Source: Fictibacillus enclensis | GTDB taxonomy: Bacteria > Bacillota > Bacilli > Bacillales > Fictibacillaceae | DNA: 64,000 nt | Direction: 5' to 3' | Assembly: GCF_001457035.1 (NCBI RefSeq) | Contig: NZ_KQ758618.1 | Location: 620,001-684,000, forward strand | Shown here: positions 25,073 through 35,195 of the stretch, piece after piece | Position numbering within the stretch: position 1 is the stretch's first letter | How the letters are laid out: the number at the start of each line of letters is the position of its first letter | Made by a program: the position numbers and the translations under genes | The notes under the pieces: model-generated | Told to the model about the DNA's origin: nothing | The model's input: the letters and a program-made list of their open reading frames with translations, nothing else | Databases searched by the model: none

Positions 25073-26031
25073 AGCGGCCTCACCGTTTCTTCAGAATAAT
25101 ATTTTCCCTGGTAACTGTTTCTTCGTTCAAGTTCGCTTTCGATCGAGTTGAGGACTTTCCATTTATTCATGCTCCACATCGGGCCAATCATTAATTCAGG
25201 GGGCCCATCACCCGTAAGGCGGTGTATCATCATTTCAGGGGGGAGAATCTCAAGCTGGTCACATACGAGATTAACGTAGGTATCAAAGTCCAGAAACTGA
25301 AGCATTCCCTTATCGTATTGCTTGACCATCGGCGTTTTTTTTAACAGGTGAAGCAAATGGATCTTGATGCCCTGTACATCCAGCTTGGCTACTTCTCTTG
25401 CCGTTTCCATCATCATTTCTGGCGTTTCCAGTGGAAGTCCGTTAATAATATGGGAGCACACCCGAATATTATGTTGACGGAGCTTTTGCACACCTTCTAC
25501 ATAGGTTGGGTAGTCGTGGGCACGGTTGATGAGAAGGGCAGTCCGTTCATGGACCGTTTGAAGACCCAGTTCGACCCACAGGTAGGTTCGTTCATTGAGT
25601 TCGGCAAGATATTCAACCACATCGTCAGGCAAACAGTCGGGACGGGTGGCAATGGCCAGTCCGACGACATCCTTTTGCTCCAGGATGGATTCAAACATTT
25701 CCCGCAGTTTTTCCACGGGGGCATAAGTATTGGAAAAAGCCTGAAAATAGCCAAGGTATTTCCCTTTTTTCCATTTTCGGTGCATACGTTCTTTTACCGT
25801 ATGAAACTGGGTGATCAAATCATCACGACGGTCCCCGGCAAAATCCCCGGATCCGCTCTGCGAGCAGAAGGTACAGCCGCCGTATGCTGCTTTTCCGTCA
25901 CGATTTGGACAGTCAAAGCCGCCATCAAGAGGGACTTTGATAATTTTTTCATCAAAACGGTTTCGTAGATGGGTATTCCATGTATAAAAACGCTTGTCGC
26001 CAAAATGGGCGGGAACGCTTAGGTCTGGCAA
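25069..26031 (-). CDS. ytqA: Radical SAM protein YtqA (TIGR01212 family)
   Basis: 320 residues with a radical SAM barrel. The iron-sulfur cysteines lie in FDCPNRDGKAAYGGCTFC near residues 40-57, and later there is a CSHIINGLPLET stretch. It resembles the YhcC/YtqA family of uncharacterised radical SAM enzymes. The start is TTG 26031 with AAGGAG upstream. First gene of ytqA-ytqB, read leftwards. Confidence 0.9.
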   Translation of the reverse strand: MPDLSVPAHFGDKRFYTWNTHLRNRFDEKIIKVPLDGGFDCPNRDGKAAYGGCTFCSQSGSGDFAGDRRDDLITQFHTVKERMHRKWKKGKYLGYFQAFSNTYAPVEKLREMFESILEQKDVVGLAIATRPDCLPDDVVEYLAELNERTYLWVELGLQTVHERTALLINRAHDYPTYVEGVQKLRQHNIRVCSHIINGLPLETPEMMMETAREVAKLDVQGIKIHLLHLLKKTPMVKQYDKGMLQFLDFDTYVNLVCDQLEILPPEMMIHRLTGDGPPELMIGPMWSMNKWKVLNSIESELERRNSYQGKYYSEETVRPL

Positions 26032-26192
26032 TTAGATTCACTCCTTAACTTAACGAAAATGCTCACTATCGCACTATATGCCATTTTAGCATGGGAGAGT
26101 CCATTCTCCAACATTCGGTGAGAGGGGAGGAGGAGGCAGGTTTACAATTGTCAGCACGCAGAAAAAGCACTACAATACTTAGAGGTATTCTT

Positions 26193-26531
26193 TTGCTGAA
26201 ATGGGGGGCAAGGTATGCCAAAGTCCTTTGGCTGCTGATTATCGGCATGGTCCTGAATGAACAGGATCAACTTTTTTGTGGCAGGTGAATACGATTTACA
26301 TACATGGCATCTCGGAAAGTCGCTGACTGCTGCGGGAATTGTGCTCATGATCAATTCGGGCGCCGTGGTGCTGGGCAATCTGGCTGGCGGCCTGCTGTTT
26401 GACAGGCTTGGTGGTTACCGTGCCATTCTTGCCCTTGTTCTGTTAGTGTTTTTCTTATTAGCATGGCACTTACGCAATTGTACGACAGAAAGATTGCTGT
26501 CCTCGAGCTTTCGCAGAAAAAGACCGTTTGA
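26193..26531 (+). pseudogene. yttB: Broken yttB (MFS transporter)
   Basis: Parts of one MFS transporter N-terminus appear in three frames: ARYAKVLWLLIIGMVLN (26212-26262), TGSTFLWQVNTIYIHGIS (about 26265-26318) and KSLTAAGIVLMINSGAVVLG onward (about 26319-26440). Thus there are two frameshifts within 120 bases. The frame then jumps to SMALTQLYDRKIAVLEL and a stop at 26529-26531, which looks like the transporter C-terminus. About 250 codons between are missing. Position beside ytqA matches yttB in B. subtilis. Not functional. Confidence 0.75.
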
Positions 26532-26546
26532 AATAAGGAGAGTTGA

Positions 26547-27224
26547 ATGGAAAATTTCATGGCTTTTAATTTTCAGGAACTGCCGTTTGTCATCATTTCA
26601 TTGGTTATTGCATTTACCATTCATGAATTTGCCCACGCATTTACCGCTTATCTATGCGGTGATCCGACAGCAAAGAACCAGGGCCGGCTTACCCTTTCGC
26701 CGATTGCCCATCTTGATCCCATCGGCACCATTCTCTTGCTGATTGCCGGCTTTGGATGGGCGAGGCCTGTTCCGGTTGACCGCCGGAACTTCAAGCGCCC
26801 TCACTTATATGGAATTCTTGTTTCGATTGCCGGGCCGCTGAGCAATATATTGATCGCTGTTATTGGCATCATTGTTTTTTATTCACTTTTTACAACGGGT
26901 GTCGTGGATGGTGTGTCGGAAAAGGGAATTGATTTTATCGACCGGCTGATCAACATGCTTGTCTATTTAAATGTCTTGCTGTTTGTATTTAACTTGCTTC
27001 CGGTTCCGCCGCTTGACGGCTATCGCGTTCTCGAGGACCTTGCACCGGATAGAGTCCGGGCGAAAATGATGAAATATGAGCATTTTGGGGTCATCATTTT
27101 CCTGGTTCTCGTTTTAACACCGCTCGACCGTTACACCATCTATCCGATTTTCAATACCATCGTGCCTGCTGTCGCCAATACGGTGGATAACTGGATTCGT
27201 CCTTTCTTTGAATCTGGTATATAA
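26547..27224 (+). CDS. Site-2-protease-like membrane metalloprotease (M50)
   Basis: 225 residues with five or six membrane helices. The zinc motif HEXXH is TIHEFAHAF (near residue 24) and the second motif NLLPVPPLDGYRVL (near 150) supplies the aspartate ligand. It resembles YwhC-type rhomboid-like S2P peptidases that lack a PDZ domain. The substrate is unknown. AAGGAG ends 6 bases before ATG 26547. It follows the broken yttB in the same direction and precedes the leuS T-box promoter. Confidence 0.9.
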   Translation: MENFMAFNFQELPFVIISLVIAFTIHEFAHAFTAYLCGDPTAKNQGRLTLSPIAHLDPIGTILLLIAGFGWARPVPVDRRNFKRPHLYGILVSIAGPLSNILIAVIGIIVFYSLFTTGVVDGVSEKGIDFIDRLINMLVYLNVLLFVFNLLPVPPLDGYRVLEDLAPDRVRAKMMKYEHFGVIIFLVLVLTPLDRYTIYPIFNTIVPAVANTVDNWIRPFFESGI

Positions 27225-27249
27225 CTAGGAAAATAGGGCTAAGCTACAC

Positions 27250-27278
27250 TTGACAATTTGCTTTGGTATTCATACAAT
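27250..27278 (+). promoter_or_regulatory. SigA promoter of the leuS T-box leader
   Basis: TTGACA (27250-27255), a 17-base spacer and TACAAT (27273-27278), about 25 bases before the leader. Confidence 0.85.
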
Positions 27279-27302
27279 ACAAGTTAAATATGGTAAATTA
27301 CG

Positions 27303-27505
27303 ATGATAAGGACTAGTAAAAAAGCAGAAGGAAGCAGAGAGTTGACGGATGGTGCAAGTCAACCCCAAACCTTTTTGAACTCGCCTTGTAGTTGCGGAAG
27401 TGAACATTTGTAGCTTCTGTCGTGCAACCCGCGTTAAGGGTCCAATGAGAGAGCGTGGCACGTTTGCACGCTAATGTGGGTGGTACCGCGGCAGGTTAAT
27501 AAGTA
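27303..27505 (+). ncRNA. T-box leader RNA of leuS
   Basis: Senses uncharged tRNA-Leu. The highly conserved T-box AATGTGGGTGGTACCGCGG is at 27473-27491. Stem I elements (GAAGGAAGC and a GGTGCAAG region) precede it. The probable specifier codon is CTC at 27380-27382 within GAACTCGCC, which agrees with the downstream leucyl-tRNA synthetase gene. An intrinsic terminator follows, and pairing of uncharged tRNA to the T-box would favour the antiterminator. Confidence 0.93.
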
Positions 27506-27510
27506 TACAC

Positions 27511-27558
27511 AACCTTTCGTCCCTGAATGTGTTTTAGGGGCGGAAGGTTTTTTATTTT
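27511..27558 (+). terminator. T-box terminator
   Basis: AACCTTTCGTCCCT pairs with AGGGGCGGAAGGTT, followed by TTTTATTTT. Confidence 0.92.
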
Positions 27559-27609
27559 GTCTTTATTACTTTAAAGGGTGAATGATAGTAACAGGGAGGA
27601 AAAGACAGT

Positions 27610-30027
27610 ATGCATTACGATCATCGAAATATCGAGCCGAAATGGCAGAAATATTGGGAAAACAAAAAAACATTTAAGACCGAAGAGGATTACTCAAAAA
27701 AGAAATTTTACGCCCTGGATATGTTTCCTTATCCGTCCGGTGCCGGACTTCACGTTGGCCATCCGGAAGGCTATACAGCCACTGACATCCTTTCACGCAT
27801 GAAGCGTATGCAGGATTACAATGTACTGCACCCTATGGGGTGGGACGCATTCGGCTTGCCGGCCGAGCAGTATGCACTTGATACAGGAAATGATCCGGCT
27901 GAGTTCACCGAAAAGAACATAAATACCTTCCGCAGACAGATCAAAGAACTGGGCTTCTCCTATGACTGGGACCGTGAAGTCAACACGACTGATCCAGAGT
28001 ATTACAAGTGGACCCAATGGATTTTTATCCAGCTGTATAAAAAAGGTTTGGCGTATGTTGACGAAGTACCTGTGAACTGGTGTGAGGCGCTGGGGACAGT
28101 CCTTGCGAACGAAGAAGTCATCGATGGAAAAAGTGAACGCGGAGGCCATCCGGTTGTCAGGAAACCGATGAGACAGTGGATGCTGAAGATTACAGCCTAT
28201 GCCGATCGCCTTCTTGAAGATTTGGAAGAGCTCGATTGGCCGGAAAGTCTGAAAGAAATGCAGCGCAACTGGATCGGCCGTTCGGAAGGTGCTGAAGTTC
28301 ATTTTGACATTAACGGATATGACAAGCAAGTAACCGTGTTTACAACACGTCCGGACACCCTGTTCGGAGCGACCTATCTTGTGCTTGCTCCTGAGCATGC
28401 ATATGTCAATGAGATTACTACAGAAGCCCAAAAGCAGGCTGTCGAGCAATACAAAAATGAAGTGGCTACTAAGTCTGATCTTGAACGCACCGAGCTTTCC
28501 AAGGAAAAAACAGGTGTCTTTACCGGTGCTTATGCGGTCAATCCGGTTAATGGCAAGCGAGTGCCAATCTGGATCGCCGACTATGTGCTGGCGACTTATG
28601 GCACGGGTGCCATTATGGCCGTACCGGGACATGACGAGCGCGATCATGAATTTGCGATGAAATTTGAATTGCCGATCATCGAGGTTGTAGAAGGCGGAGA
28701 TGTGAGCAAAGAAGCTTATGCCGGCGACGGAAAGCATGTGAATTCCGACTTCCTGGACGGCCTTGATAAAGAGGAAGCCATCAATAAAATCAACAGCTGG
28801 CTCGAAGAAAATAAAAACGGCGAAAAGAAAATCACGTACCGTTTGCGTGACTGGCTGTTCTCCCGTCAGCGCTATTGGGGTGAGCCGATCCCGATCATTC
28901 TGTGGGAAGACGGAACAATGACTCACGTTCCTGAAGAAGAACTTCCTTTGCAACTGCCTGTGGTGGAAGAAATCAAGCCATCAGGTACAGGAGAATCCCC
29001 GCTCGCGAACGTATCAGAATGGTTGAATGTAGTGGATCCCGAAACCGGCAAAAAAGGACGCCGCGAAACCAATACAATGCCGCAATGGGCAGGAAGCTGC
29101 TGGTACTATTTACGGTACATCGATCCAAAAAACAGCGAAATGATTGCCGATCCTAAGAAAATTCAGCACTGGCTGCCGGTTGATATTTATATCGGCGGTG
29201 CAGAACATGCGGTTCTTCACTTGCTCTATGCCCGTTTTTGGCATAAGGTGCTTTATGATCTTGGGATTGTTTCGACAAAAGAGCCGTTTCAGCGGTTGTT
29301 CAACCAGGGAATGATTCTTGGCGAGAACAATGAAAAAATGAGCAAATCCAAAGGCAATGTGGTAAACCCGGATGAAATCGTAGCTTCGCACGGTGCAGAT
29401 ACTCTCCGTATGTACGAGATGTTCATGGGACCGCTCGATGCCTCTATCGCATGGAGCACGACGGGGCTTGACGGATCCCGCCGTTTCCTTGACCGTGTGT
29501 GGCGCCTGTTTGTCGCAGATAACGGAGAGCTTAATCCTGCAATCACAGATGAGCAGGGAACAGATACCTTTGAGCGGGTTTATCATCAGACCGTGAAAAA
29601 AATAACGGAGGACTTTGAGGGACTTCGGTTTAACACTGGTATTTCTCAATTGATGGTGTTCGTGAACGAAGCCAACAAGCAAAAGGTTCTTCCGAAGTAC
29701 GCGATGGAAGGCTTTGTGAAGCTTCTTTCTCCAATTGCTCCACACATCACGGAAGAGCTTTGGGAAAAGCTTGGCCACAGCGGAACGATTGCCTATGAAG
29801 CTTGGCCGGTATGGGATGAAGCCAAATTGGTGGATAAAGAGGTCGAGATTGTAGTACAGATCAACGGTAAAGTAAAAGCTAAGCTCAGCGTACCAGCTGA
29901 CATTACACGGGAAGACATGGAGCAGGCAGCAATGGACAGTGACGCGGTTCAAAGCAGCATTGAAGGAAAAACAGTCCGCAAAGTCATTGCAGTTCCAGGC
30001 AAGCTCGTGAATATCGTTGCCAATTAA
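27610..30027 (+). CDS. leuS: Leucyl-tRNA synthetase
   Basis: Class I synthetase of 805 residues, standard length. The HIGH motif is in [16 protein letters not shown] (near residue 42), the CP1 editing domain shows [12 protein letters not shown] (near 247), and the KMSKS loop is [15 protein letters not shown] (near 575). It charges tRNA-Leu and edits mischarged products. The start is ATG 27610 after GGGAGG. It is the only gene directly controlled by the T-box leader and is followed by ytwF 21 bases later. Confidence 0.98.
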   Translation: MHYDHRNIEPKWQKYWENKKTFKTEEDYSKKKFYALDMFPYPSGAGLHVGHPEGYTATDILSRMKRMQDYNVLHPMGWDAFGLPAEQYALDTGNDPAEFTEKNINTFRRQIKELGFSYDWDREVNTTDPEYYKWTQWIFIQLYKKGLAYVDEVPVNWCEALGTVLANEEVIDGKSERGGHPVVRKPMRQWMLKITAYADRLLEDLEELDWPESLKEMQRNWIGRSEGAEVHFDINGYDKQVTVFTTRPDTLFGATYLVLAPEHAYVNEITTEAQKQAVEQYKNEVATKSDLERTELSKEKTGVFTGAYAVNPVNGKRVPIWIADYVLATYGTGAIMAVPGHDERDHEFAMKFELPIIEVVEGGDVSKEAYAGDGKHVNSDFLDGLDKEEAINKINSWLEENKNGEKKITYRLRDWLFSRQRYWGEPIPIILWEDGTMTHVPEEELPLQLPVVEEIKPSGTGESPLANVSEWLNVVDPETGKKGRRETNTMPQWAGSCWYYLRYIDPKNSEMIADPKKIQHWLPVDIYIGGAEHAVLHLLYARFWHKVLYDLGIVSTKEPFQRLFNQGMILGENNEKMSKSKGNVVNPDEIVASHGADTLRMYEMFMGPLDASIAWSTTGLDGSRRFLDRVWRLFVADNGELNPAITDEQGTDTFERVYHQTVKKITEDFEGLRFNTGISQLMVFVNEANKQKVLPKYAMEGFVKLLSPIAPHITEELWEKLGHSGTIAYEAWPVWDEAKLVDKEVEIVVQINGKVKAKLSVPADITREDMEQAAMDSDAVQSSIEGKTVRKVIAVPGKLVNIVAN

Positions 30028-30048
30028 TCCGCAAAGAGGTGAAATGAA

Positions 30049-30357
30049 TTGACAGAGCATATTGAAACGATTACTCCTGAAGAGGTGAAAGCTAAGCTGA
30101 AAAAGGGTGAGGCCATCTCCCTCATTGATGTTCGCGAGGATGCGGAAATTGCTGCGGGAAAGATTCCTGAAGCGAAACACATCAAGATGATGGAGATCCC
30201 TGATCGATTGGATGAGATAAATCAGGACGAAGAGCATATTATCATCTGCCGTTCCGGGAGTCGAAGTGAGAACGTATCTTACTTCCTTCAGGATCATGGA
30301 TATAAAGTTAAAAACATGGTCGGCGGCATGCTGGCTTATGAAAGAGATTCCGAATAA
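30049..30357 (+). CDS. ytwF: Rhodanese-domain protein YtwF
   Basis: Single-domain rhodanese of 102 residues, with SLIDVREDAEIAAGKIP near the start and the active-site loop IICRSGSRSENV (catalytic Cys near residue 67). Such proteins carry persulfide sulfur. The start is TTG 30049 after AGAGGTG. It is 21 bases behind leuS, so probably co-transcribed, and then a terminator. Confidence 0.9.
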   Translation: MTEHIETITPEEVKAKLKKGEAISLIDVREDAEIAAGKIPEAKHIKMMEIPDRLDEINQDEEHIIICRSGSRSENVSYFLQDHGYKVKNMVGGMLAYERDSE

Positions 30358-30363
30358 ATTAAG

Positions 30364-30400
30364 ACCCGGTTGTCAAAAAATGCGCAGCCGGGTTTTTTTA
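30364..30400 (+). terminator. Terminator after ytwF
   Basis: ACCCGG pairs with CCGGGT, followed by a T-run. Confidence 0.8.
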
Positions 30401-30487
30401 TGGATTGTTTTAAACTGCAAAACTAGTGGGATTTTTACAAAGGATTCGACGAAACCGGGAGGGAATTACTTAGACAGGAGGTGGGGT

Positions 30488-30679
30488 ATGTTAAAGATCA
30501 AATTATTTGATGAAGAACATGAAGAAGACCTGGAAGAAGCGGTTAATGCTTTTCTGGAGAATATTCCTGAATCCAAAATCAAAGATGTTAAGTACCAGGT
30601 TTCTATCAGTGACAGTTTGAGAGCAAAAGAGGAACCGACCATATACTCCTATTCCATCCTGGTAATCTATAGCGAGTAA
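30488..30679 (+). CDS. cse60: Sporulation protein Cse60
   Basis: 63-residue protein (MLKIKLFDEEHEEDLEEAVN, then IKDVKYQVSISDS and ending in IYSYSILVIYSE). This matches Cse60, a SigE-controlled sporulation protein of unknown activity in B. subtilis. ACAGGAGGTGGGGT before ATG 30488 decides the start; a longer overlapping frame has none. Own transcription unit with a shared terminator. Confidence 0.85.
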   Translation: MLKIKLFDEEHEEDLEEAVNAFLENIPESKIKDVKYQVSISDSLRAKEEPTIYSYSILVIYSE

Positions 30680-30684
30680 ACAAA

Positions 30685-30724
30685 AAGGCTGAGAGGCAAG
30701 TGTTTTCACTTTCCTCTCAGCCTT
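30685..30724. terminator. Bidirectional terminator between cse60 and ytfP
   Basis: AAGGCTGAGAGG pairs with CCTCTCAGCCTT around a 16-base loop. Confidence 0.85.
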
Positions 30725-30731
30725 ACTGATT

Positions 30732-31988
30732 TTATAACACGGCGGCGTTCGTTCCCGCCAGGTGCCCGGTAACAAAAGCAACAGTAATATTGAATCCCCC
30801 GGTATACCCGTGAAGGTCGAGTACTTCTCCACAGAAATACAACCCCTTTTTCTTTTTGGAAGCCATACTTTTTGGCTCGATTTCCTTAATCGATACGCCT
30901 CCGCCAGTAACAAAGGCTTTTTCAATGGAGAGTGTTCCGTTTACTTCCAATGGAAAACGTTTAAGGAGTGAAGTGAACTTGCGAAGACTTTGCTTGTTCA
31001 GATTCTCACCCGTTATCTCAAGCGGTATTTCTGCTTTTTCCAGCAAAAACAAAAGATACCGTTCGGGAACCAACCCTTTTAAGACATTCTTTATGGCCTT
31101 TTTTGGATCATTTTTCAATAGGTTGTTTACTTGTTGAAACAGTTTTTCCTCGTTCAGGTCAGGAAAGGCATCAACACTCATCGAAATGGTTTTCGTATTA
31201 AATTTTTTGAGAGCTTTTACTACATATTGGCTGGACCTGAGAACAGCGGGTCCTGAAATGCCAAAGTGGGTAAAGATCATATCCCCTTTATGGGATTTGA
31301 TCAGCTTGCCCTTTGGATTCCAGACAGACAGCTCCGCCTGGCGCAGTGAAAGGCCCTGCAAAGTTTTTGATTTAATAAAAGGTTCAGAAGACGTGATGGG
31401 AACCTCAGTCGGATAAAGTTCGGTGATGGTGTGGCCCGCTTTTTTTGCCCAGGCATAGCCATCTCCGGTTGATCCTGTATGCGGTACCGATTTTCCTCCG
31501 ACGGCAATGATCACTGACTTGGCGGGAATGATGGTGCCGTTTTTCAAAACGATTTCTTTTACCGCCTCTTCGGTATAGTTAATGGTTTCGACGGGAGAGT
31601 TGGTCCAGATTTTCACACCGAGGGATTCAATTCTCTGTAACAATGCCGCAACCACATCGCCGGCCTTATTGCTGACAGGAAACATTCTTCCATTGTCTTC
31701 TTCTTTTAACGCAATGCCCAGTCCCTCAAAAAAAGAAATGATATTCTCGTTATTAAAGATGGAAAACGCACTGTATAAAAAACGCCCGTTTCCGGGAATG
31801 TGTTTAATGATTTCATCAATGGGAAGCCTGTTGGTGACGTTGCACCGTCCTCCGCCTGAAATGGCCAGCTTTCTGCCAAGCTTGTCCCCTTTATCGATGA
31901 GCAGCACTTTTCTGCCCTTTGATGCTGCTGCGACTGAGGCCATAAGTCCTGAAGGCCCTCCGCCGATGACAACCACATCATATTTCAT
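30732..31988 (-). CDS. ytfP: FAD/NAD(P)-dependent oxidoreductase YtfP (HI0933 family)
   Basis: 418 residues. N-terminal FAD Rossmann motif [18 protein letters not shown], the family signature [14 protein letters not shown], and the C-terminal FAD-binding [18 protein letters not shown]. It belongs to the HI0933/YhiN flavoprotein family, whose reaction is not established. The frame runs upstream to 32060, but AGGTG and the FAD motif place the start at ATG 31988. It is divergent from ytgP. Confidence 0.92.
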   Translation of the reverse strand: MKYDVVVIGGGPSGLMASVAAASKGRKVLLIDKGDKLGRKLAISGGGRCNVTNRLPIDEIIKHIPGNGRFLYSAFSIFNNENIISFFEGLGIALKEEDNGRMFPVSNKAGDVVAALLQRIESLGVKIWTNSPVETINYTEEAVKEIVLKNGTIIPAKSVIIAVGGKSVPHTGSTGDGYAWAKKAGHTITELYPTEVPITSSEPFIKSKTLQGLSLRQAELSVWNPKGKLIKSHKGDMIFTHFGISGPAVLRSSQYVVKALKKFNTKTISMSVDAFPDLNEEKLFQQVNNLLKNDPKKAIKNVLKGLVPERYLLFLLEKAEIPLEITGENLNKQSLRKFTSLLKRFPLEVNGTLSIEKAFVTGGGVSIKEIEPKSMASKKKKGLYFCGEVLDLHGYTGGFNITVAFVTGHLAGTNAAVL

Positions 31989-32191
31989 TTTTGCACCTGC
32001 TTCCTTTTCTGCGTGGCTTTTCAGCCAGGTCTTCAAAACACGATCATTTGATATAAACAAAAAGATACCACAAATTTTATCAAATTAAAAATTCTGTTTC
32101 ATTTGATTGCTTGTGTTACAATACTAATGTTGTTTTAAGAGAACACATAAAAATTGCCTGGTTGCAGCATTTAATAGTAGGAGATGGATTC

Positions 32192-33820
32192 ATGTCTCGG
32201 TTATTGCGAGGAACGTTAATTTTAACAGCAGCAACATTTTTTTCAAAGTTTATCGGAATGCTATACATTATCCCTTTCAATGCGCTTGTCGGCACGAAGG
32301 GGCTTGCGTTGTATGGGTATGCCTATAATCCCTATACGGTGCTATTAAGCATCGCAACGATGGGAGTTCCGCTGGCGGTTTCAAAGTTCGTATCGAAGTA
32401 CAATACGCTCGGTGACTATGAAACCGGAAGAAGATTATTAAAATCGGGACTTTGGATTATGACGGCCACCGGCTGTATCGCTTTTCTTATTCTGTACTTA
32501 ATGGCTCCCGGCCTGGCTTCAAATATCCTGGGAAAACATGACGGTGTCGGAAATTCGGTCGAGGATATCACGTTTGTCATCCGAATGGTAAGCACCGCCT
32601 TGATCTTTGTTCCTTCCATGAGTTTGATCAGGGGATATTTTCAAGGATTTCAATCCATGGGACCTACGGCGGTTTCGCAGGTCATTGAACAGATTGTCCG
32701 TATTTTGTTCATTTTGATCGCCAGCTATATTGTCATTAAAGTGATGCATGGTGATTTAACGACCGCTGTCGGACTGGCTACGTTTGCGGCAACTGTCGGT
32801 GCAGTCGGCGGTTTGCTTGTTCTGCTCTGGTACTGGAACCGCAGACGGCCGTATCTGAAAAAACTGTATTCAGAATCAAAGGTGGAGTCCACGGTGTCGC
32901 TGCCTGCGATCTATAAGGAAATCGTCTCGTATGCCGTTCCATTTGTAGCGGTTGGACTTGCCATTCCGCTTTATAAAAATATTGATCAGTTTACCGTGGT
33001 CAGTACATTGCAAAATGCGGGGTACAGCTTAAAAAAAGCAGAAGCCGTGTTTGCGATGGTAACCCAGACTTCCCACCAGCTTGTCATGATTCCGGTGTCG
33101 CTTGCCACCGCCTTTGCGCTGACGCTGATCCCGGTGATCACGAAGTCTTATACTGAAGATGACAGAGAAAGCTTGAACAAACAGATCACCCAGTCCTTCC
33201 AAATTACCTTGTTCCTGACGGTGCCGGCGGCCATCGGGCTTTCGGTTTTAGCTTATCCGGCGTATGGAACGCTCTTTACCCTGGGGGACATCAAGCTGGG
33301 AGGACAGATTCTCGAGTGGTATTCCTTGTCTGGCATCTGGTTTGCCATGTTCACTGTAACAGCAGCCATTATGCAGGGGCTTAACCGCCAAAAATTTGCG
33401 CTTTTCAGCATGCTTGTAGGAATACTGTTTAAGTTGTCATTGAACATTCCCCTCGTTCTTTTGTGGCAGGGGATCGGCTCCATCATTGCCACTAATATTG
33501 GCTATACGGTTTCGATTTTAATCAACCTGTATGTTATTAAGAAATACGGTGAATTTTCATATAAGTGGGTCATTCGCCGTTCCATCTTGATCCTTGCTTT
33601 TGGTTTGGCAATGGCCCTTGTCGTTTACCTCGTAAAAGCGCCGATCGAACACTCTTTTGATGGCGTGTATACAAAAGCAAGAGGCGTAGTGGTGCTCACT
33701 GCAGGCATTATTTCGGGAGGACTTGTTTATTTCATCCTCTCTTACCGTTCGGGGCTGATTGGCCTTGTGCTTGGCCAGAGGTTCAAGTTCCTGAAACGAA
33801 AAAATCAAAAAGCCACATAA
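32192..33820 (+). CDS. ytgP: MOP-superfamily exporter YtgP (SpoVB/MurJ type)
   Basis: 542 residues with about 14 membrane helices. It begins MSRLLRGTLILTAATFFSKF and has the polysaccharide-flippase pattern. YtgP of B. subtilis can replace MurJ in E. coli, pointing to flipping of lipid-linked cell-wall precursors. The frame opens at 32111, but TAGGAGATGG sets the start at ATG 32192. A terminator follows. Confidence 0.92.
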   Translation: MSRLLRGTLILTAATFFSKFIGMLYIIPFNALVGTKGLALYGYAYNPYTVLLSIATMGVPLAVSKFVSKYNTLGDYETGRRLLKSGLWIMTATGCIAFLILYLMAPGLASNILGKHDGVGNSVEDITFVIRMVSTALIFVPSMSLIRGYFQGFQSMGPTAVSQVIEQIVRILFILIASYIVIKVMHGDLTTAVGLATFAATVGAVGGLLVLLWYWNRRRPYLKKLYSESKVESTVSLPAIYKEIVSYAVPFVAVGLAIPLYKNIDQFTVVSTLQNAGYSLKKAEAVFAMVTQTSHQLVMIPVSLATAFALTLIPVITKSYTEDDRESLNKQITQSFQITLFLTVPAAIGLSVLAYPAYGTLFTLGDIKLGGQILEWYSLSGIWFAMFTVTAAIMQGLNRQKFALFSMLVGILFKLSLNIPLVLLWQGIGSIIATNIGYTVSILINLYVIKKYGEFSYKWVIRRSILILAFGLAMALVVYLVKAPIEHSFDGVYTKARGVVVLTAGIISGGLVYFILSYRSGLIGLVLGQRFKFLKRKNQKAT

Positions 33821-33850
33821 AAAGAAGGTCCTTTGAAAGGACCTTCTTTC
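33820..33850 (+). terminator. Terminator after ytgP
   Basis: AAAGAAGGTCCTTT pairs with AAAGGACCTTCTTT. Confidence 0.85.
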
Positions 33851-33890
33851 TGCAATGATTGCTTGGCAAATCGCGTGTAAAACGCCGGAT

Positions 33891-34325
33891 TCACTTTGAA
33901 GCTTCGTTTTGTTCATCATACCACTTTAACTGGTTGCCAATGCTGTATCCTTGCAGTGGAACCTCAAAATGGTATCCCGCACGGGTGAGTGCAGGCTGGA
34001 GATGTTCCCGATATACCCAGCCACCATGGAGGAAAACCGTGGTTTCTTCCGGTTTTTCATGCGTGAGCAGTTCATCAATGACCTTTCTTGCCCATTCCTG
34101 CTTTTCCTTCGATGAAAAATTTTTGATGGAAACATTATAGGGCTCAATCCGCTCATCCTGAGTGAGAAACCCTTCTTTTGCACTGTAAAAATAAAACGCA
34201 TCGTAATGTTCCTTGGCATAGTGAACCGATTTTACAAACAGTGGGCTTATGTATAATTCGATCGCAGTTGCGGGATGGTGCAGTTTTTTTCTGGCAGTAG
34301 CCAGCAGGCCAATTTTCCGCTTCAT
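33891..34325 (-). CDS. DUF6884-family protein
   Basis: 144 residues with the DUF6884 pattern: a variant of the N-terminal strand (KIGLLATARKKL), IELYISPLFVKSVHYAKEHY, YFYSAKEGFLTQDERIEPYN and WARKVIDELL. The usual family CTKxK-like start is replaced by ATARKK, so the N-terminal cysteine is absent. Function unknown. AGGAGG lies 10 bases before ATG 34325 and 7 bases before GTG 34328, so either may be used. Divergent from ytzG. Confidence 0.8.
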   Translation of the reverse strand: MKRKIGLLATARKKLHHPATAIELYISPLFVKSVHYAKEHYDAFYFYSAKEGFLTQDERIEPYNVSIKNFSSKEKQEWARKVIDELLTHEKPEETTVFLHGGWVYREHLQPALTRAGYHFEVPLQGYSIGNQLKWYDEQNEASK

Positions 34326-34431
34326 CACATAATCTCCTCCTATAGTACTAAAATACCCGCGTTTCATAATTATAAAGCAAAATTTTGAAATTATATAGGA
34401 AAATATACTTAAACAGAAATGAGGCCGCGCC

Positions 34432-35160
34432 ATGATGCGTATTGATAAATTGTTAGCCAATATGGGCTTTGGAAGCCGGAAAGAAGTAAAGCAATTATTG
34501 AAATCAGGTGTTATTAAAGTGGATGAAGCGGTTGTAAAAGACAGCAAAACAAAAGTGGATCCGAACGTGCAGAAGGTTACCGTTCATGGTGAGGAGGTGG
34601 TTTATCAGGAAACCATCTATCTGATGATGAACAAGCCGCCGGGAGTCATTTCTGCAACGGAGGATCATGCTCTGCAGACGGTAATTGATCTTCTGGAAGA
34701 GAAAGACAGGATTCTTTCTCCATTTCCAGTGGGGCGGCTGGATAAAGATACAGAAGGGCTGCTCATACTTACGAATGACGGACAATTGTCCCACTCGCTT
34801 TTATCCCCAAAAAAGCATGTACCTAAAACCTATTTTGCAAAAATAGACGGCTGTGTTACGCAAGAAGATGTGGATGCGTTTAAACAAGGTGTAACGCTTG
34901 AGGATGGCTATCACACCAAGCCAGGAACTCTTGTCATTCTTCAATCAGGAGAACATTCCGAAATCCGGCTTACGATTACCGAAGGCAAATTTCATCAGGT
35001 GAAAAGGATGTTTGAGGCGGTCGGAAAAAAAGTAACCTACCTGAAACGAATCCGGATGGGGGGACTTGACCTTGATAAGGGATTGAAATTGGGGGAATAC
35101 AGAGAGCTGACGGAGGATGAATTAAACAAACTGCAGGATGGAAAGGTTTTTTCTGACTGA
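34432..35160 (+). CDS. ytzG: Ribosomal small-subunit pseudouridine synthase (RsuA family)
   Basis: 242 residues: an N-terminal S4 RNA-binding domain (MRIDKLLANMGFGSRKEV) and an RsuA-type pseudouridine synthase domain with the catalytic Asp in PVGRLDKDTEGLL (near residue 104) and KTYFAKIDG plus GKFHQVKRMFE later. It is the B. subtilis YtzG type, probably modifying 16S rRNA. Two adjacent ATG codons (34432, 34435) are possible starts; the ribosome site is weak. Confidence 0.9.
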   Translation: MMRIDKLLANMGFGSRKEVKQLLKSGVIKVDEAVVKDSKTKVDPNVQKVTVHGEEVVYQETIYLMMNKPPGVISATEDHALQTVIDLLEEKDRILSPFPVGRLDKDTEGLLILTNDGQLSHSLLSPKKHVPKTYFAKIDGCVTQEDVDAFKQGVTLEDGYHTKPGTLVILQSGEHSEIRLTITEGKFHQVKRMFEAVGKKVTYLKRIRMGGLDLDKGLKLGEYRELTEDELNKLQDGKVFSD

Positions 35161-35195
35161 TATTGGGGTAAATCTACCAAAAGGAGGAATGTTTC

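Noticed and set aside
27793-28953. 386-codon open frame on the minus strand inside leuS
   Set aside because: It lies fully antisense to a perfect leuS gene, has no ribosome site, and its translation is cysteine/phenylalanine/isoleucine-rich without any domain pattern.
29110-30297. 395-codon open frame on the minus strand over leuS and ytwF
   Set aside because: Same reasons as above; it is a by-product of codon use in the real genes on the plus strand.
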